A stretch of DNA of 50,358 bases from Chitinophaga pinensis. Its GTDB lineage: Bacteria > Bacteroidota > Bacteroidia > Chitinophagales > CAMDFR01. Below, one piece after another: positions 1-9,110 of the stretch. Positions within the stretch are counted from its first letter, which is position 1; the number at the start of each line of letters is the position of its first letter. Where the stretch lies: positions 183,486 to 233,843 of the forward strand of contig CAMART010000001.1 in assembly GCA_945860705.1 (NCBI GenBank), given 5' to 3'. The notes beneath the pieces were generated by a model. That model did not search any database and had not been told where the DNA came from. It saw only the letters and a program-made list of their open reading frames with translations. The position numbers and the translations under genes are program-made.

Positions 1-179
1 GGTCTAAATTTAATATATGTTGGAATGATATTATCTTGTTTTACCCATATATGTTCTGCTCCAGGCACTATCATAGAGGCTTGTTCTCCAAAATATTCTC
101 TAGCTACAAAATCGTTATTTGAATATACTGATAGACTACATAGGATAATGGAAATGGCGAAAAGGAAAATTTTCTTCAT
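1..179 (-). CDS. Secreted protein, N-terminal fragment (runs off the window)
   Basis: The minus strand opens with ATG at 179 and stays open to the left edge, so only about 59 residues are visible. The first 20 or so (MKKIFLFAISIILCSLSVYS) form a clear signal peptide with a basic start and hydrophobic core. The mature start contains REYFGEQASMIVPGAEHIW and then PTYIKFR. That resembles the propeptide start of secreted thermolysin-type (M4) peptidases of Bacteroidota, but this is an impression from a short stretch and no catalytic motif is in view. The gene diverges from the beta-helix lipoprotein at 296. Export is well supported; the family is a guess. Confidence 0.6.
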   Translation of the reverse strand, partial: MKKIFLFAISIILCSLSVYSNNDFVAREYFGEQASMIVPGAEHIWVKQDNIIPTYIKFR

Positions 180-295
180 TAGTATAAATTATATTTTATT
201 AAAAAACGATATCAAAGTTAGTTATTTTATTAGAAAAAATAGGTAGTATAAAATAATATTAGGTAATTTGCGTTTGAAAATAAAGATTTTGCTCT

Positions 296-1804
296 ATGCG
301 TTTAAGAAATGGTATTGGTTTTATAGTATTTGGATTCATTTTATTATATCTAGTAAACAGTTGTAGAAAAGATGGATTTATATCCGATCCTTCCAAAAAA
401 CTGGTGTTTAGTACCTTTACTGAATACAATATCGATACGCTCACTTTTGACACGGTCTTCACTTCTTTGGGTTCTACTACAAAGTTTTTTAAAATTGTAA
501 ATACACATAACCAAGATATTCAAATTAGTGAAATAAAATTTAAGAATCCGAGTTCTTCTACTTTTAGTCTCAATATAGATGGCATCACAGGCAATAGCGC
601 TAGAGATGTGATTGTACCTGCTAAAGATAGTATTTATGTTTTTGTGACCGTGACCGTAGATCCTACTGGTAGCAATTTGCCTTTTGTATATAGCGAAGAT
701 ATTGAGTTTATATATAATACCAATATACAAACTTTCAATGTAATGGCTTGGGGACAGAATGCCTATTTTCATTATGGAGAAGCTATCACTAGTTCTACTA
801 CATGGCTTAATGATAAACCTCATGTATTGATTTCGAAAAATGGAATACCTGGAGTAATCGTATCTTCTGGAGTGACACTCACTATACAACCCAATTGCAA
901 AATATATTGTAATACTAATGCAGGCATTTATTGTTGGGGAACATTGAATATCAATTCGCCAACTTCTACAAAAGCTGATTCAGTAGTTTTTCAAGGCTTA
1001 AGACTAGAGCGTGCTTATGATGATTTACCTGGACAATGGGGTGGAATATTTTTGCTAAGAGGTAGTAGCGGTGCTAAAGCCAATATATATCAAACTACCA
1101 TCAATGAAAGTTCATCAGGAATTTTTGCAGGTAGTGATACAGGTATCAGTGCTTTAACAGATTTCACCGTTGATGGAAATAGACCTGAATTAAATATTGC
1201 AAATTGTATCATTAGCAATACTGGTTTTGGTGAATTTGGCGGAGGAGCTTTTAAGTTTGGTGGCATCAATAGCTTCAATTCTAAAATACGTGCAACAAAT
1301 AATATCATATACAACAGTACTGGAAATGCTGTATTGCTTGTTATGGGTGGCGATTACAAATTTTTAAATTGTACATTTTATAATGGAGGAAGCGCTGCAG
1401 TGCAACATAAAGAAGAAAATATTTTGGTTAGTGATTTTATACAAAGTGGTACAAGTGCTGTACAAAACGATTTTGATATCTGCGAATTTAATAATTGTAT
1501 ATGTTATGGTTCGCTGGAAGAAGAGCTTTCTTTAAATCAAGCATTGGCTGGTTCACCACTAAATATCATCATGCAAAACTGCAATATTCGTACAAAAACT
1601 AATATAGATTCTTTAGGTTTTGTAGCTAGTCAAAAAAACAATAATCCATTATTTGAAGATGCATTCAATGGCGATTTTAATTTGAAAAGCACTTCGCCAT
1701 GTATAGATGCTGGCAATAGTATTTATACTACAGGAAATGATATGAATGGCAGTAGCAGACCAATTGGGGTAGGCTACGATATAGGGGCACTAGAAAAAAA
1801 TTAG
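296..1804 (+). CDS. Right-handed beta-helix lipoprotein with choice-of-anchor Q C-terminus
   Basis: A 502-residue exported protein. The N-terminus is a lipoprotein signal: a hydrophobic stretch at residues 6-19 ending VNSC, with Cys22 as likely lipidation site. Residues about 40-150 form a beta-rich domain (FDTVFTSLGSTTKFFKI), and residues 180-450 show loosely repeated N/G/I-rich strands (NIANCIISNTGFGEF, ATNNIIYNSTGNA) typical of parallel beta-helix or pectate-lyase folds. The C-terminus has SPCIDAGN and YDIGALE, the signature of the choice-of-anchor Q domain found in Bacteroidota surface proteins. No catalytic residues can be assigned; a polysaccharide-binding or surface role is inference. 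It converges with hflX, the stop codons being only a few bases apart. Confidence 0.75.
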   Translation: MRLRNGIGFIVFGFILLYLVNSCRKDGFISDPSKKLVFSTFTEYNIDTLTFDTVFTSLGSTTKFFKIVNTHNQDIQISEIKFKNPSSSTFSLNIDGITGNSARDVIVPAKDSIYVFVTVTVDPTGSNLPFVYSEDIEFIYNTNIQTFNVMAWGQNAYFHYGEAITSSTTWLNDKPHVLISKNGIPGVIVSSGVTLTIQPNCKIYCNTNAGIYCWGTLNINSPTSTKADSVVFQGLRLERAYDDLPGQWGGIFLLRGSSGAKANIYQTTINESSSGIFAGSDTGISALTDFTVDGNRPELNIANCIISNTGFGEFGGGAFKFGGINSFNSKIRATNNIIYNSTGNAVLLVMGGDYKFLNCTFYNGGSAAVQHKEENILVSDFIQSGTSAVQNDFDICEFNNCICYGSLEEELSLNQALAGSPLNIIMQNCNIRTKTNIDSLGFVASQKNNNPLFEDAFNGDFNLKSTSPCIDAGNSIYTTGNDMNGSSRPIGVGYDIGALEKN

Positions 1805-1810
1805 GGTTTT

Positions 1811-3022
1811 TTAAAAATTAAATTTATCAAAATATCCTGCTTTGTATGGATAGCGTTCTAGATATAATTTTTTTACTCGTTGAAAAATCGTGTATTTAAA
1901 TTCATCCATATTTTGTTTTTGAAGCGCCGAAATAAATACTGCATTATCATTGGTTTTTTGCATCCACGAATTTTTTAAATCCGCTAAAATATCTGATTTT
2001 ATTTCTTCCGTAATAAATTTGTCAAAGGTTTTTGCTTCGTATAAATCCATTTTATTAAATACCAAAATTGTTGGCTTATCTAGCACTTTTAAATCCGCTA
2101 ATGTTTTATTGACTACTTTTATTTGGTCTTCAAACCCAGCATGCGATATGTCTACAACATGAATCAAGACATCTGCTTCAAGTGTTTCAGCCAATGTAGA
2201 TTTAAAACTTTCTATCAAGTGATGTGGTAGCTTGCGTATAAAACCTACTGTGTCTGACAAAAGAAATGGAACGTTTTCTATCACTACTTTGCGCACTGTA
2301 GTATCTAGTGTAGCAAATAATTTATTTTCTGCCAATACTTCACTCTTGCTCAGTGCGTTCATGATGGTGCTTTTACCTACGTTGGTATAGCCTACCAATG
2401 CCACACGTATCATATCAGCTCTATTTTTTCTACGTAGCGCATCTTGTTTGTCAAATGCTTGCAGTTTAGATTTCAACAAAGAAATATTTTGCTGTGCTAT
2501 TCGTCTATCGGTTTCTATCTCTTTCTCGCCAGTACCTCTCATACCTATACCACCTTTTATTCTATCGAGGTGCGTCCACATACCTTTAAGACGAGGCAAC
2601 ATATATTGTGTTTGAGCCAACTCTACCTGCATACGAGCCTGATCGCTTTGTGCACGAGCTGCAAATATGTCTAAGATAAGCATACTTCTATCGAGCACTT
2701 TGCATTTCAGTTCTTCTTCTATATTTCGCTGTTGTGCCGGACTGATCTCATCATCAAATATGACCATATCTACTTCATAAGCTTCTACATATTGTTTTAT
2801 CTCTTCTAGTTTTCCTTTGCCTACATAGGTTCTATTGTCAGGATGTGTAAATTTTTGATAAAAAGTTTTGAGCGTATGTGCGCCTGCAGTCATAGCCAAA
2901 AAAGCCAACTCATCAAAATACTCCATGAGCATTTCTTCTGTTTGTTCTCTTGTTACAAGCCCTACCAATACACAGGTTTCTTGTTTGGTTTCTTTAGTTT
3001 CGTAAAATTGTGGTTTTGCCAT
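1811..3022 (-). CDS. hflX: GTPase HflX
   Basis: A 403-residue ribosome-associated GTPase that, in characterised relatives, splits stalled or hibernating 70S ribosomes. The N-terminal HflX domain (about 15-130, with TYVGKGKLEEI and FDDEISPAQQRNIEE) is followed by the glycine-rich linker GGIGMRGTGEKEIE (157-170). The G domain has P-loop GYTNVGKST at 211-219, switch I LDTTVR at 239-244, DTVGF at 257-261 and NKMD at 323-326, all intact. Length fits the family. Transcription probably starts just upstream: TAACTTTG, a Bacteroidota -7 element, lies at 3035-3028 on the minus strand, so the leader would be very short. The GH36 gene is divergent on the other side. Confidence 0.95.
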   Translation of the reverse strand: MAKPQFYETKETKQETCVLVGLVTREQTEEMLMEYFDELAFLAMTAGAHTLKTFYQKFTHPDNRTYVGKGKLEEIKQYVEAYEVDMVIFDDEISPAQQRNIEEELKCKVLDRSMLILDIFAARAQSDQARMQVELAQTQYMLPRLKGMWTHLDRIKGGIGMRGTGEKEIETDRRIAQQNISLLKSKLQAFDKQDALRRKNRADMIRVALVGYTNVGKSTIMNALSKSEVLAENKLFATLDTTVRKVVIENVPFLLSDTVGFIRKLPHHLIESFKSTLAETLEADVLIHVVDISHAGFEDQIKVVNKTLADLKVLDKPTILVFNKMDLYEAKTFDKFITEEIKSDILADLKNSWMQKTNDNAVFISALQKQNMDEFKYTIFQRVKKLYLERYPYKAGYFDKFNF

Positions 3023-3057
3023 TGATACAAAGTTAATTCTAAAATGAATACTTTGTG

Positions 3058-3065
3058 TACTTTTG
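3058..3065 (+). promoter_or_regulatory. Candidate -7 element of the GH36 gene
   Basis: TACTTTTG matches TAnnTTTG and ends 4 bases before the ATG at 3070, so the transcript would be nearly leaderless. No convincing TTTG -33 element is seen at normal spacing. Confidence 0.35.
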
Positions 3066-3069
3066 ATAT

Positions 3070-4611
3070 ATGCTTTATCAAAAATCTTTTATAAGATATA
3101 ATTTAGTGGGTTCCAAAATTTCATTTTCAAATGAGTTTGTAGATACTTGTGATGATGAAAATATACATATCTCTTTACTTGATGAAAACAAAACTTGTGC
3201 ACTTGAAATTCGCACCAATACTCCAATTGAAATAACTGAATTGAAACATTTTTACACGTATCCTTTTGATAAAAAAGATCATATTATGTGCAATGGATTT
3301 CAGAGCTGGACAGAGACTCGAGAGTTTATTATTAATGAAAAAATAATAAAATATCATCCATTAGTAAGCAAATTTTCAAAGCCTTTTGGTGATGCAACTT
3401 ATTATGAATTCCCACAAAAAAATGGATACCTGCATGCGTGGTCTTATGCTTATATTAAAAAAGAAAATGGCGAAATTCAATTCATCGCGTCTTGTAGTGA
3501 TGCAGATGCATTTACACTTATAGAATTTCATACACCAAAAAACGAAATCATCATTTCAAAAGATATCAAAGGATGTATCATAGAAAAAGAAAATAGAATC
3601 TTTAAACTCTATTTAGAATCGGGCGACAAAGAAATTGTTTTCAAAAATTATTTTACTGCTACTGGATTTGAATATAAACCAAACAAACTAAATGGCTGGA
3701 CAAGCTGGTATCATTACTATACAGACATAGATGAAAAAGTAATAAACGAAAATATTTCTAATTATTTAAATAATGAAAACTATCCAATTGATATTTTTCA
3801 AATAGACGATGGATGGCAAAAAGATATTGGCAACTGGACTACTTGCAATAATAAATTTCCAAATGGATTAAAAATATTTACAGATAAACTTCATGCAAAA
3901 AACATAAAAGCAGGGCTTTGGTTAGCACCATTTATTTGTGAAAAAAAATCAGAAATCTATACAAAACACAAAGACTGGATTTTGAAAAACGATAATGGAG
4001 CACTAGTAAAAGCTGGATACAATCCGGGGTGGAGTGGTGATTTTTTTGTGCTCGATTTTTATAATGTGTCTTGTAGAAAATATTTAGAAAATGCCTTTAA
4101 TGTAATTTTAAATCAATGGGGATTTGATATGCTCAAGCTGGATTTTTTGTATGCAGTATGCTTACAATCAAGAGCAGACAAGACTCGTGGAGCCATCATG
4201 TATGAGGCTATGCAATGGATACGAAAAGTCTGTGGAGATAAATTGATTCTCGCCTGTGGTGTGCCCTTGATGCCATGCGCTGGAGTTGTAGATTTTTGTA
4301 GAATAGGTCCTGATATTTCTTTGGCTTGGAACGATTTTCTAGCAGATACTTTCAGGCTGCGTGAAGGCATCTCTACTCGCAAGTCTATAGGCAATACCAT
4401 AGCTAGAAAAGAATTAGATGGATATTGGTTTGCAAACGACCCCGATGTATTTATGCTCCGAAACAAAAAACAAAAAATGTCTTGGGATGAGCGAGTAAAA
4501 CTTTTTGAAACAAATACAAAATACGGAAGCTTGCTTTTTACATCTGATAATATAGCTCACTACAACGAAGACATGAAACGCTTATATAGCAGTATCTTTA
4601 GGAAGCAATAA
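3070..4611 (+). CDS. Alpha-galactosidase, glycoside hydrolase family 36
   Basis: A 513-residue protein without signal peptide, so probably cytoplasmic, acting on alpha-galactosides such as melibiose or raffinose fragments. The beta-sandwich N-domain (about 1-190, with CNGFQSWTETREF) precedes a TIM barrel starting at NGWTSWYHYYTDI (208-220) with QIDDGWQ (244-250). The nucleophile motif is KLDF at 356-359 (Asp358). RIGPD at 411-415 (Asp415) is the likely acid/base. GH36 assignment follows from these motifs; the exact sugar is not determinable. The length is on the short side for GH36, with little C-terminal beta domain. The last 30 bases overlap the 3' end of the convergent SWIM gene. The PfkB kinase just beyond could act on a released sugar, but nothing shows this directly. 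Confidence 0.88.
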   Translation: MLYQKSFIRYNLVGSKISFSNEFVDTCDDENIHISLLDENKTCALEIRTNTPIEITELKHFYTYPFDKKDHIMCNGFQSWTETREFIINEKIIKYHPLVSKFSKPFGDATYYEFPQKNGYLHAWSYAYIKKENGEIQFIASCSDADAFTLIEFHTPKNEIIISKDIKGCIIEKENRIFKLYLESGDKEIVFKNYFTATGFEYKPNKLNGWTSWYHYYTDIDEKVINENISNYLNNENYPIDIFQIDDGWQKDIGNWTTCNNKFPNGLKIFTDKLHAKNIKAGLWLAPFICEKKSEIYTKHKDWILKNDNGALVKAGYNPGWSGDFFVLDFYNVSCRKYLENAFNVILNQWGFDMLKLDFLYAVCLQSRADKTRGAIMYEAMQWIRKVCGDKLILACGVPLMPCAGVVDFCRIGPDISLAWNDFLADTFRLREGISTRKSIGNTIARKELDGYWFANDPDVFMLRNKKQKMSWDERVKLFETNTKYGSLLFTSDNIAHYNEDMKRLYSSIFRKQ

Positions 4612-5457
4612 TTTTTCTAATGCAAACCTCAAGGAACTTGCTCTAAACAAAAATTTGATAGAGTTGATGCTCACTTTTATTTCTTCTTTGGTATATTTTT
4701 TTAAAATCAGAGCCAGCATTTTTTCTTCATATGCTTTATCATTATATACTATCTGCTTTTTGCTATAGATAAGTGTATTAGATTTTGTGAGAATATTTTT
4801 GAGCAAAAGTTTTGCGTCTTTTTTATATAGTTGGTCAAAGTAGCTCAACACAATATCAAATGAAGTATAGTCATCTATAAAATTGATCATGCCTGATTCA
4901 TCTTTTTCATAATCGAGCAACTCAAAAATCAATTTTGACAAACCTTTATTGGATGAACGTCTTTTGCTGAGCGCATTATAGAAAGCTATGCGCCATTTTG
5001 TAGCTTCATTTTTATCAGTAAAACTATTTAATATTTTTATGTAGTCTGTGATAGAAATCGACAAAATAAAATCACTTTTCAGTAGTTCTTTTGCAAGTTG
5101 TTTTAGTTGCTCTTCGTCTTTGTCTTCTATCGAAAAATCTGGTATTTCTTTTTTTACCAGTTTATATTTCTTTTCAGGAACTTGTTTCTTTCTGATAGAA
5201 AGATATACCGCCAACTTATGTTCGCAAATCGCTTGCTTGCTCTTGCAGTCGCATTGATGTTTTATTAGATTTTTGAGTTTATCTATGCTTATTTTCACAT
5301 CATAGCTTTCATTTTTGTCATCTACAAAAGCTATGAAATTATTGGCAGACTCTTCCTCCAACTCCCTTACACAAGCATCTTTGATAAGCTTAAGCGATTT
5401 GGCATAATAGTGCTTAGAGATGTTTTCTTTTATGCTCTCATAATTAAAAACATCCAT
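4582..5457 (-). CDS. SWIM zinc-finger protein
   Basis: A 291-residue soluble protein of unknown function. Residues about 60-110 contain the SWIM signature CDCKSKQAICEHKLAVYL, i.e. CxCx(n)CxH, a zinc-binding module linked to DNA or protein binding, for example in bacterial SWI/SNF ATPases. Here the SWIM module stands alone: I see no helicase motif. The rest is Lys/Leu-rich and mostly helical. The 3' end overlaps the GH36 gene by 30 bases tail to tail. The next upstream minus-strand gene, the sugar kinase, lies 33 bases away, so the two may be cotranscribed. The zinc site is secure; a role in nucleic-acid binding is inference. Confidence 0.7.
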   Translation of the reverse strand: MDVFNYESIKENISKHYYAKSLKLIKDACVRELEEESANNFIAFVDDKNESYDVKISIDKLKNLIKHQCDCKSKQAICEHKLAVYLSIRKKQVPEKKYKLVKKEIPDFSIEDKDEEQLKQLAKELLKSDFILSISITDYIKILNSFTDKNEATKWRIAFYNALSKRRSSNKGLSKLIFELLDYEKDESGMINFIDDYTSFDIVLSYFDQLYKKDAKLLLKNILTKSNTLIYSKKQIVYNDKAYEEKMLALILKKYTKEEIKVSINSIKFLFRASSLRFALEKLLLPKDTAI

Positions 5458-5490
5458 ACTATTGATTTATATTTTAAAGGCTAAAAAAAA

Positions 5491-6405
5491 TTAAACGCTG
5501 AAGTGAGCTAGTTTTACAAACTCATTTACTCTATTATCTATAGCTTCTTGTGTCAAGCTTTTCAATGCTTCTGTACCAAATTTTTCTACACAGAAAGACG
5601 CCATAGCCGAGCCGTAAATAATAGCACGTTTCATATTATCAAAAGAAATATCGCCTGTTTTTGCTAAATGACCGATAAAACCACCTGCAAATGTATCACC
5701 CGCACCAGTAGGATCAAACACATCTTCTAATGGCAATGCTGGTGCAAAAAACACTTCACCATTGTGAAATAACAAAGCACCATGTTCTCCTTTTTTTATA
5801 ACTAAAAACTTAGGACCCATTTCATGTATCACTTTTGCAGCTTTCACTAATGAATACTGACCACTCAACTGACGAGCTTCTTCGTCATTGATAGTCAATA
5901 CATCTACCATAGATATCGCTTTTTTCAAGGTATCTAGTGCTATGTCCATCCAAAAATTCATCGTATCCATCACGATCAACTTTGGACGTGTAGTCATCTG
6001 CTCTATTACTTTTATTTGCAAAGCTGGGTCTATATTGCCTAGCATCAAATATTCGCCATTTTTATAGCTCTCTGGCAAAATAGGATTGAATGACAATAAT
6101 ACATTTAAATCTGTAACCAATGTATCACGACTATTCATATCATTATGGTATTTTCCTGACCAGAAAAATGATTTTTCGCCAGTACGAATCTCAATACCAT
6201 CTGTATTTACGCCTCTATTTTTGAGTGCTTCGAGTTCATTCATATCAAAATCATCACCTATTATAGATACAATATTGATTGGTTTGGTGAAATAAGATGC
6301 CGACCAAGCGATATAAGTGGCAGCTCCACCTACTATTTTATCTGTTTTTCCAAAAGGAGTTTCTATGGCGTCAAAGGCTACAGTGCCTACTGTTACTATA
6401 CTCAT
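5491..6405 (-). CDS. PfkB-family carbohydrate kinase
   Basis: A 304-residue ribokinase-fold kinase that transfers phosphate from ATP to a sugar or nucleoside hydroxyl in the cytoplasm. The C-terminal PfkB signature DPTGAGDTFAGGF is intact at 231-243, with Asp237 as the expected catalytic base. The N-terminal substrate motif GGAATYIAWSASYF (26-39) is also present. Length fits the family. The substrate is not evident; Bacteroidota homologues are usually just called sugar kinase. The promoter-side neighbour is tRNA-Asn on the opposite strand. Confidence 0.85.
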   Translation of the reverse strand: MSIVTVGTVAFDAIETPFGKTDKIVGGAATYIAWSASYFTKPINIVSIIGDDFDMNELEALKNRGVNTDGIEIRTGEKSFFWSGKYHNDMNSRDTLVTDLNVLLSFNPILPESYKNGEYLMLGNIDPALQIKVIEQMTTRPKLIVMDTMNFWMDIALDTLKKAISMVDVLTINDEEARQLSGQYSLVKAAKVIHEMGPKFLVIKKGEHGALLFHNGEVFFAPALPLEDVFDPTGAGDTFAGGFIGHLAKTGDISFDNMKRAIIYGSAMASFCVEKFGTEALKSLTQEAIDNRVNEFVKLAHFSV

Positions 6406-6480
6406 AATATGATTTTAATACTGGTTGATGAATTAATTCAGTGCAAAAATACATTTTATTTATAAAAATATTTGCATGTA

Positions 6481-6512
6481 CTTGCATAATAAATGAAGAT
6501 GTTTTAGCTTTG
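6481..6512 (+). promoter_or_regulatory. Promoter of tRNA-Asn
   Basis: TAGCTTTG at 6505-6512 fits the Bacteroidota -7 consensus TAnnTTTG. CTTG at 6481-6484 is a plausible -33 element with a 20-base spacer. The tRNA starts 20 bases after the -7 box. Confidence 0.55.
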
Positions 6513-6532
6513 CAGTCCCCTAAATGGGAAAT

Positions 6533-6606
6533 TCCTCGATAGCTCAGCTGGTTAGAGCGACTGACTGTTAATCAGTAGGTCCCTGGTTCGAGCCCAGGTC
6601 GGGGAG
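6533..6606 (+). tRNA. tRNA-Asn (anticodon GTT)
   Basis: A full cloverleaf is visible. The acceptor stem is TCCTCGA (6533-6539) with TCGGGGA (6599-6605), including one T-G wobble, then discriminator G. The anticodon stem ACTGA/TCAGT encloses loop CTGTTAA, giving anticodon GTT (Asn). The T arm is CCTGG-TTCGAGC-CCAGG. The 3' CCA is not encoded. Confidence 0.97.
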
Positions 6607-6616
6607 CAGCAGCGAC

Positions 6617-6649
6617 AAAGCGATTAGAGATTCTCTAGTCGCTTTTTTT
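6617..6649 (+). terminator. Rho-independent terminator of tRNA-Asn
   Basis: AAAGCGA and TCGCTTT pair across an inner stem TAGAGA/TCTCTA, followed directly by a run of seven T. It lies 10 bases after the tRNA and gives it a self-contained transcription unit. Confidence 0.75.
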
Positions 6650-6766
6650 GTTTTTGGGGTTTTAGTTATTTGTTCCAGCGGAGTCTTCCGCAGGAGACCC
6701 CGCGTATCAATTACATAAATAAATTTTATCAAAGATTTATTTATCTTTATATCATGTCTATTAAAA

Positions 6767-7060
6767 CTAAACAAGACCCTGCTCTTCGACATGTTCCGCA
6801 GGGCATGTCGAAGGCCAGATAAAAAAACATTTGTAATGTTTTAGGTATAGTAATTTAGCTTTTTGATACTTGAATTTATAAAATTCAAAACATCTGTGGT
6901 TCGACATGCGCAAGCTAACATGTAGAACAGCTTGAATGTCGTAAATAAAATGATTTTTAATAATATGTTTTGGTTGGTGAAAAATACAACACCAACCAAT
7001 GGATAAAATCTTTACCATATATGGTCCGAAATTTTTCAAGTCTTCGATTTTTCTCACCAC
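6767..7060 (-). pseudogene. Possible remnant of a TfoX-like/helix-hairpin-helix protein
   Basis: A minus-strand open frame begins GTG at 7060 with VRKIEDLKNFGPYMVKILSI. The LKNFGP pattern recalls the TfoX C-terminal or helix-hairpin-helix motif. After this the sequence loses all resemblance, exactly where the inverted repeat TTGGTTGGTG/CACCAACCAA (6970-6999) interrupts it. TATTTTTG, a -7 element, lies just upstream (7069-7062). It could equally be chance; confidence is low. Confidence 0.22.
6784..6813. repeat. Perfect 10-bp inverted repeat CTTCGACATG
   Basis: CTTCGACATG at 6784-6793 is repeated inverted at 6804-6813 around a GC-rich 10-base loop. A decayed second copy with similar arms is at 6900-6927. 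Two related palindromes so close together suggest a small dispersed intergenic (REP-like) repeat. Confidence 0.6.
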
Positions 7061-7100
7061 ACAAAAATAATAGGAATGTACACTCTTGGTAAAAAGATTT

Positions 7101-7775
7101 TTAATAATAAATCCACATCAATACATTTTTATCGGATGTGTCTAAGATTTTTTCAAGCTTGCTATAAAAACTAGCTGATACCATAGGACAGCCTAGACTC
7201 AATACTATCGGATAGTTTTGCTCTGCATCGGGCACACTTTTATGTTTGTGAAGTACTACTGCTCTATCAAATGCTTTGTCATTAGTTTTGTCTAGTCCAT
7301 AGAGTTTGTATGATTTACCAAACTGACCTGTATACGAATAACCTATTTTATATTTTCCTAAAGACGAACAATTAGAATTAGGAGTATTGCAAAAATACAA
7401 ACTATCTATTTCATCTGTCTCAGAGCCCACTCCATGAGCTACTAGTCCTTCATTAATTATTTTTTTCTGCATATTGTCATATACAAAAAAACGTTTGTAG
7501 TTAGAACGAATACGCATGTCTATCAAAAAAAACACTGTGCTATTATATTCATCTTTGCCTTTTATAAACTGATTGAGTTCTTTTACTTTTTTAGTGATGC
7601 GTGTATACTGAATGATTGAATCTATATTTTCGTTTTTGTCATAGATAGTTGATATAGGAAGTGATTCAGCATATTTGATATGCTGTTCGTTTTTTACTTG
7701 TGCTGTATGGCACGAAAAAAATGCGCTCAATAATATTAATAATATACTAGCATTCATAAACAGATAACGCTTCAT
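7101..7775 (-). CDS. Murein L,D-transpeptidase catalytic-domain family protein (YkuD_2)
   Basis: A 224-residue exported protein. The N-terminus is hydrophobic and ends FFSC at residues 19-22, so it is probably a lipoprotein of the periplasm. The catalytic region shows AHGVGSE (113-119), SSLGKYKIG (137-145), LHKHK (175-179) and LSLGCPMVS (192-200), with Cys196 the presumed nucleophile. This is the YkuD_2 arrangement, related to enzymes that make or edit 3-3 peptidoglycan crosslinks, although biochemical proof for this subfamily is thin. It is the last gene of a minus-strand operon behind the NatAB-like exporter (12-base gap). Confidence 0.82.
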   Translation of the reverse strand: MKRYLFMNASILLILLSAFFSCHTAQVKNEQHIKYAESLPISTIYDKNENIDSIIQYTRITKKVKELNQFIKGKDEYNSTVFFLIDMRIRSNYKRFFVYDNMQKKIINEGLVAHGVGSETDEIDSLYFCNTPNSNCSSLGKYKIGYSYTGQFGKSYKLYGLDKTNDKAFDRAVVLHKHKSVPDAEQNYPIVLSLGCPMVSASFYSKLEKILDTSDKNVLMWIYY

Positions 7776-7787
7776 ACTCTATTTTTA

Positions 7788-9110
7788 TTATTGCTCTTTG
7801 TAGAAAAGCCAGGTGACAATTTCTTTCCAATTAGCTTTTTTGCCATACATGAGTATGCCTACTCTATAGATACGTGATGCGAGCCATATAGTACCCAGAA
7901 AAGATATGATAAGTATACAAACCGATAGGAGTATCTCCCACATAGGTGGCTCAAATGGTATGCGTGCAGGCATCACTATTGGCGAGGATAGAGGAAAGAT
8001 ACTTGCCCAAAATGCGAGTTTGCTATTGGGGTCGTTGACTACACTCAATGCTATAAAAAACGAAATCATGATGGGTGTAGTCACTAGCATACTCAGCGAC
8101 TGAGTTTCTCCATCTTCATTGATAGTAGCACCAAGTGCTGCAAAAATAGAACCGTATAAAAAGAAACCTCCTAAAAAATAAACTATAAAACCTCCAAAGA
8201 CCAATGTCCAATTGATTTTATTGAGCTCAAGTATGCTCGCTTGTATCAACTCCATGTCTACATTTTGGCTAGCAAGCAAAGTTGCATTGGGCATTTGATT
8301 GTTTTGAATATTACCTAGACCTATCATAGGAAGTAATACTATATTTATCAAAACCATAATCACTGCCCATACCAAAAACTGTGTGATACCTACCAATCCT
8401 ATCCCTATCACTTTTGATATCAACAACTGAAAAGGGCGAACGCTCGATATGATTACTTCTACTATGTGTGATGTTTTTTCTTCGAGCACCCCACGCATAA
8501 TACTCACTCCATAAAAAATAAGAATAAAATATATAGCTATACCTGTGACGATACCCAATACGGTAGCAACACTCGTGAATGCACTGCTTTCTTTTTCATC
8601 AGCTGGATTTATATATTCTAGTTTTGCATTTACATTCCATTTTTCTATCTGTGAGGCATTGAGTTTTAGTGATTGTAGTTTTACATCTTCTAGTTTTTTT
8701 TCTATGGTTCTTTCTATTGTTTGCCTATCATTCAGTCCCAGATGTTTTTCGCCTAGATATTTTATAGTGATATGATTGCTGTCTAGTAGATTGTCTATGC
8801 TTGGTATCATGATATATACATCTGCATCATCTTTTACACTAAGTGTAGTAAGCGTTGGATTGCTGAGTGTGCTGTATTTGTAGCTTATTTTACTGTCATT
8901 CTCTTTTTCAAAAGATTGTCTTTGTAGTAGATTGCTATTGTCTATAATCGCTACTACTTTTTTTTCGCCACTACCATAAGAATTTAAAAAGCCTGATGCA
9001 AATATCAATAATGCAAAACCTATCGGTGCAACAAAAGTAGAAATCAAAAATGCTTTTTGTTTTACTCTGCTGAGATATTCTCTTTGTATGATTATGAATA
9101 TGGTTCTCAT
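7788..9110 (-). CDS. ABC-2 type transporter permease (NatB-like)
   Basis: A 440-residue inner-membrane protein. One membrane helix lies near the N-terminus (about 20-45), then an extracytoplasmic domain of about 140 residues, then a bundle of five or more helices from about residue 180 onwards. This is the NatB/YhaP arrangement; relatives export Na+ or other substrates with a NatA-type ATPase. Its ATG overlaps the stop of the ATPase gene (ATGA, 9107-9110), implying translational coupling. The substrate cannot be told from sequence. Confidence 0.85.
   Translation of the reverse strand: MRTIFIIIQREYLSRVKQKAFLISTFVAPIGFALLIFASGFLNSYGSGEKKVVAIIDNSNLLQRQSFEKENDSKISYKYSTLSNPTLTTLSVKDDADVYIMIPSIDNLLDSNHITIKYLGEKHLGLNDRQTIERTIEKKLEDVKLQSLKLNASQIEKWNVNAKLEYINPADEKESSAFTSVATVLGIVTGIAIYFILIFYGVSIMRGVLEEKTSHIVEVIISSVRPFQLLISKVIGIGLVGITQFLVWAVIMVLINIVLLPMIGLGNIQNNQMPNATLLASQNVDMELIQASILELNKINWTLVFGGFIVYFLGGFFLYGSIFAALGATINEDGETQSLSMLVTTPIMISFFIALSVVNDPNSKLAFWASIFPLSSPIVMPARIPFEPPMWEILLSVCILIISFLGTIWLASRIYRVGILMYGKKANWKEIVTWLFYKEQ

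Larger units (their letters stand above)
6607..7100. other. Hairpin-rich non-coding stretch
   Basis: No convincing intact gene lies between tRNA-Asn and the YkuD_2 gene. Besides the tRNA terminator it holds four inverted repeats: GCGGAGTCT/AGACCCCGC at 6678-6703 (one mismatch; inner alternative GCGGA/TCCGC), CTTCGACATG/CATGTCGAAG at 6784-6813, a degenerate TTCGACATG/CATGTAGAA at 6900-6927, and TTGGTTGGTG/CACCAACCAA at 6970-6999. The right part may contain a gene remnant (separate entry). Confidence 0.6.

Noticed and set aside
350-889. 179-codon frame opposite the beta-helix lipoprotein
   Set aside because: Antisense shadow of a well-supported gene with no signal, motif or promoter.
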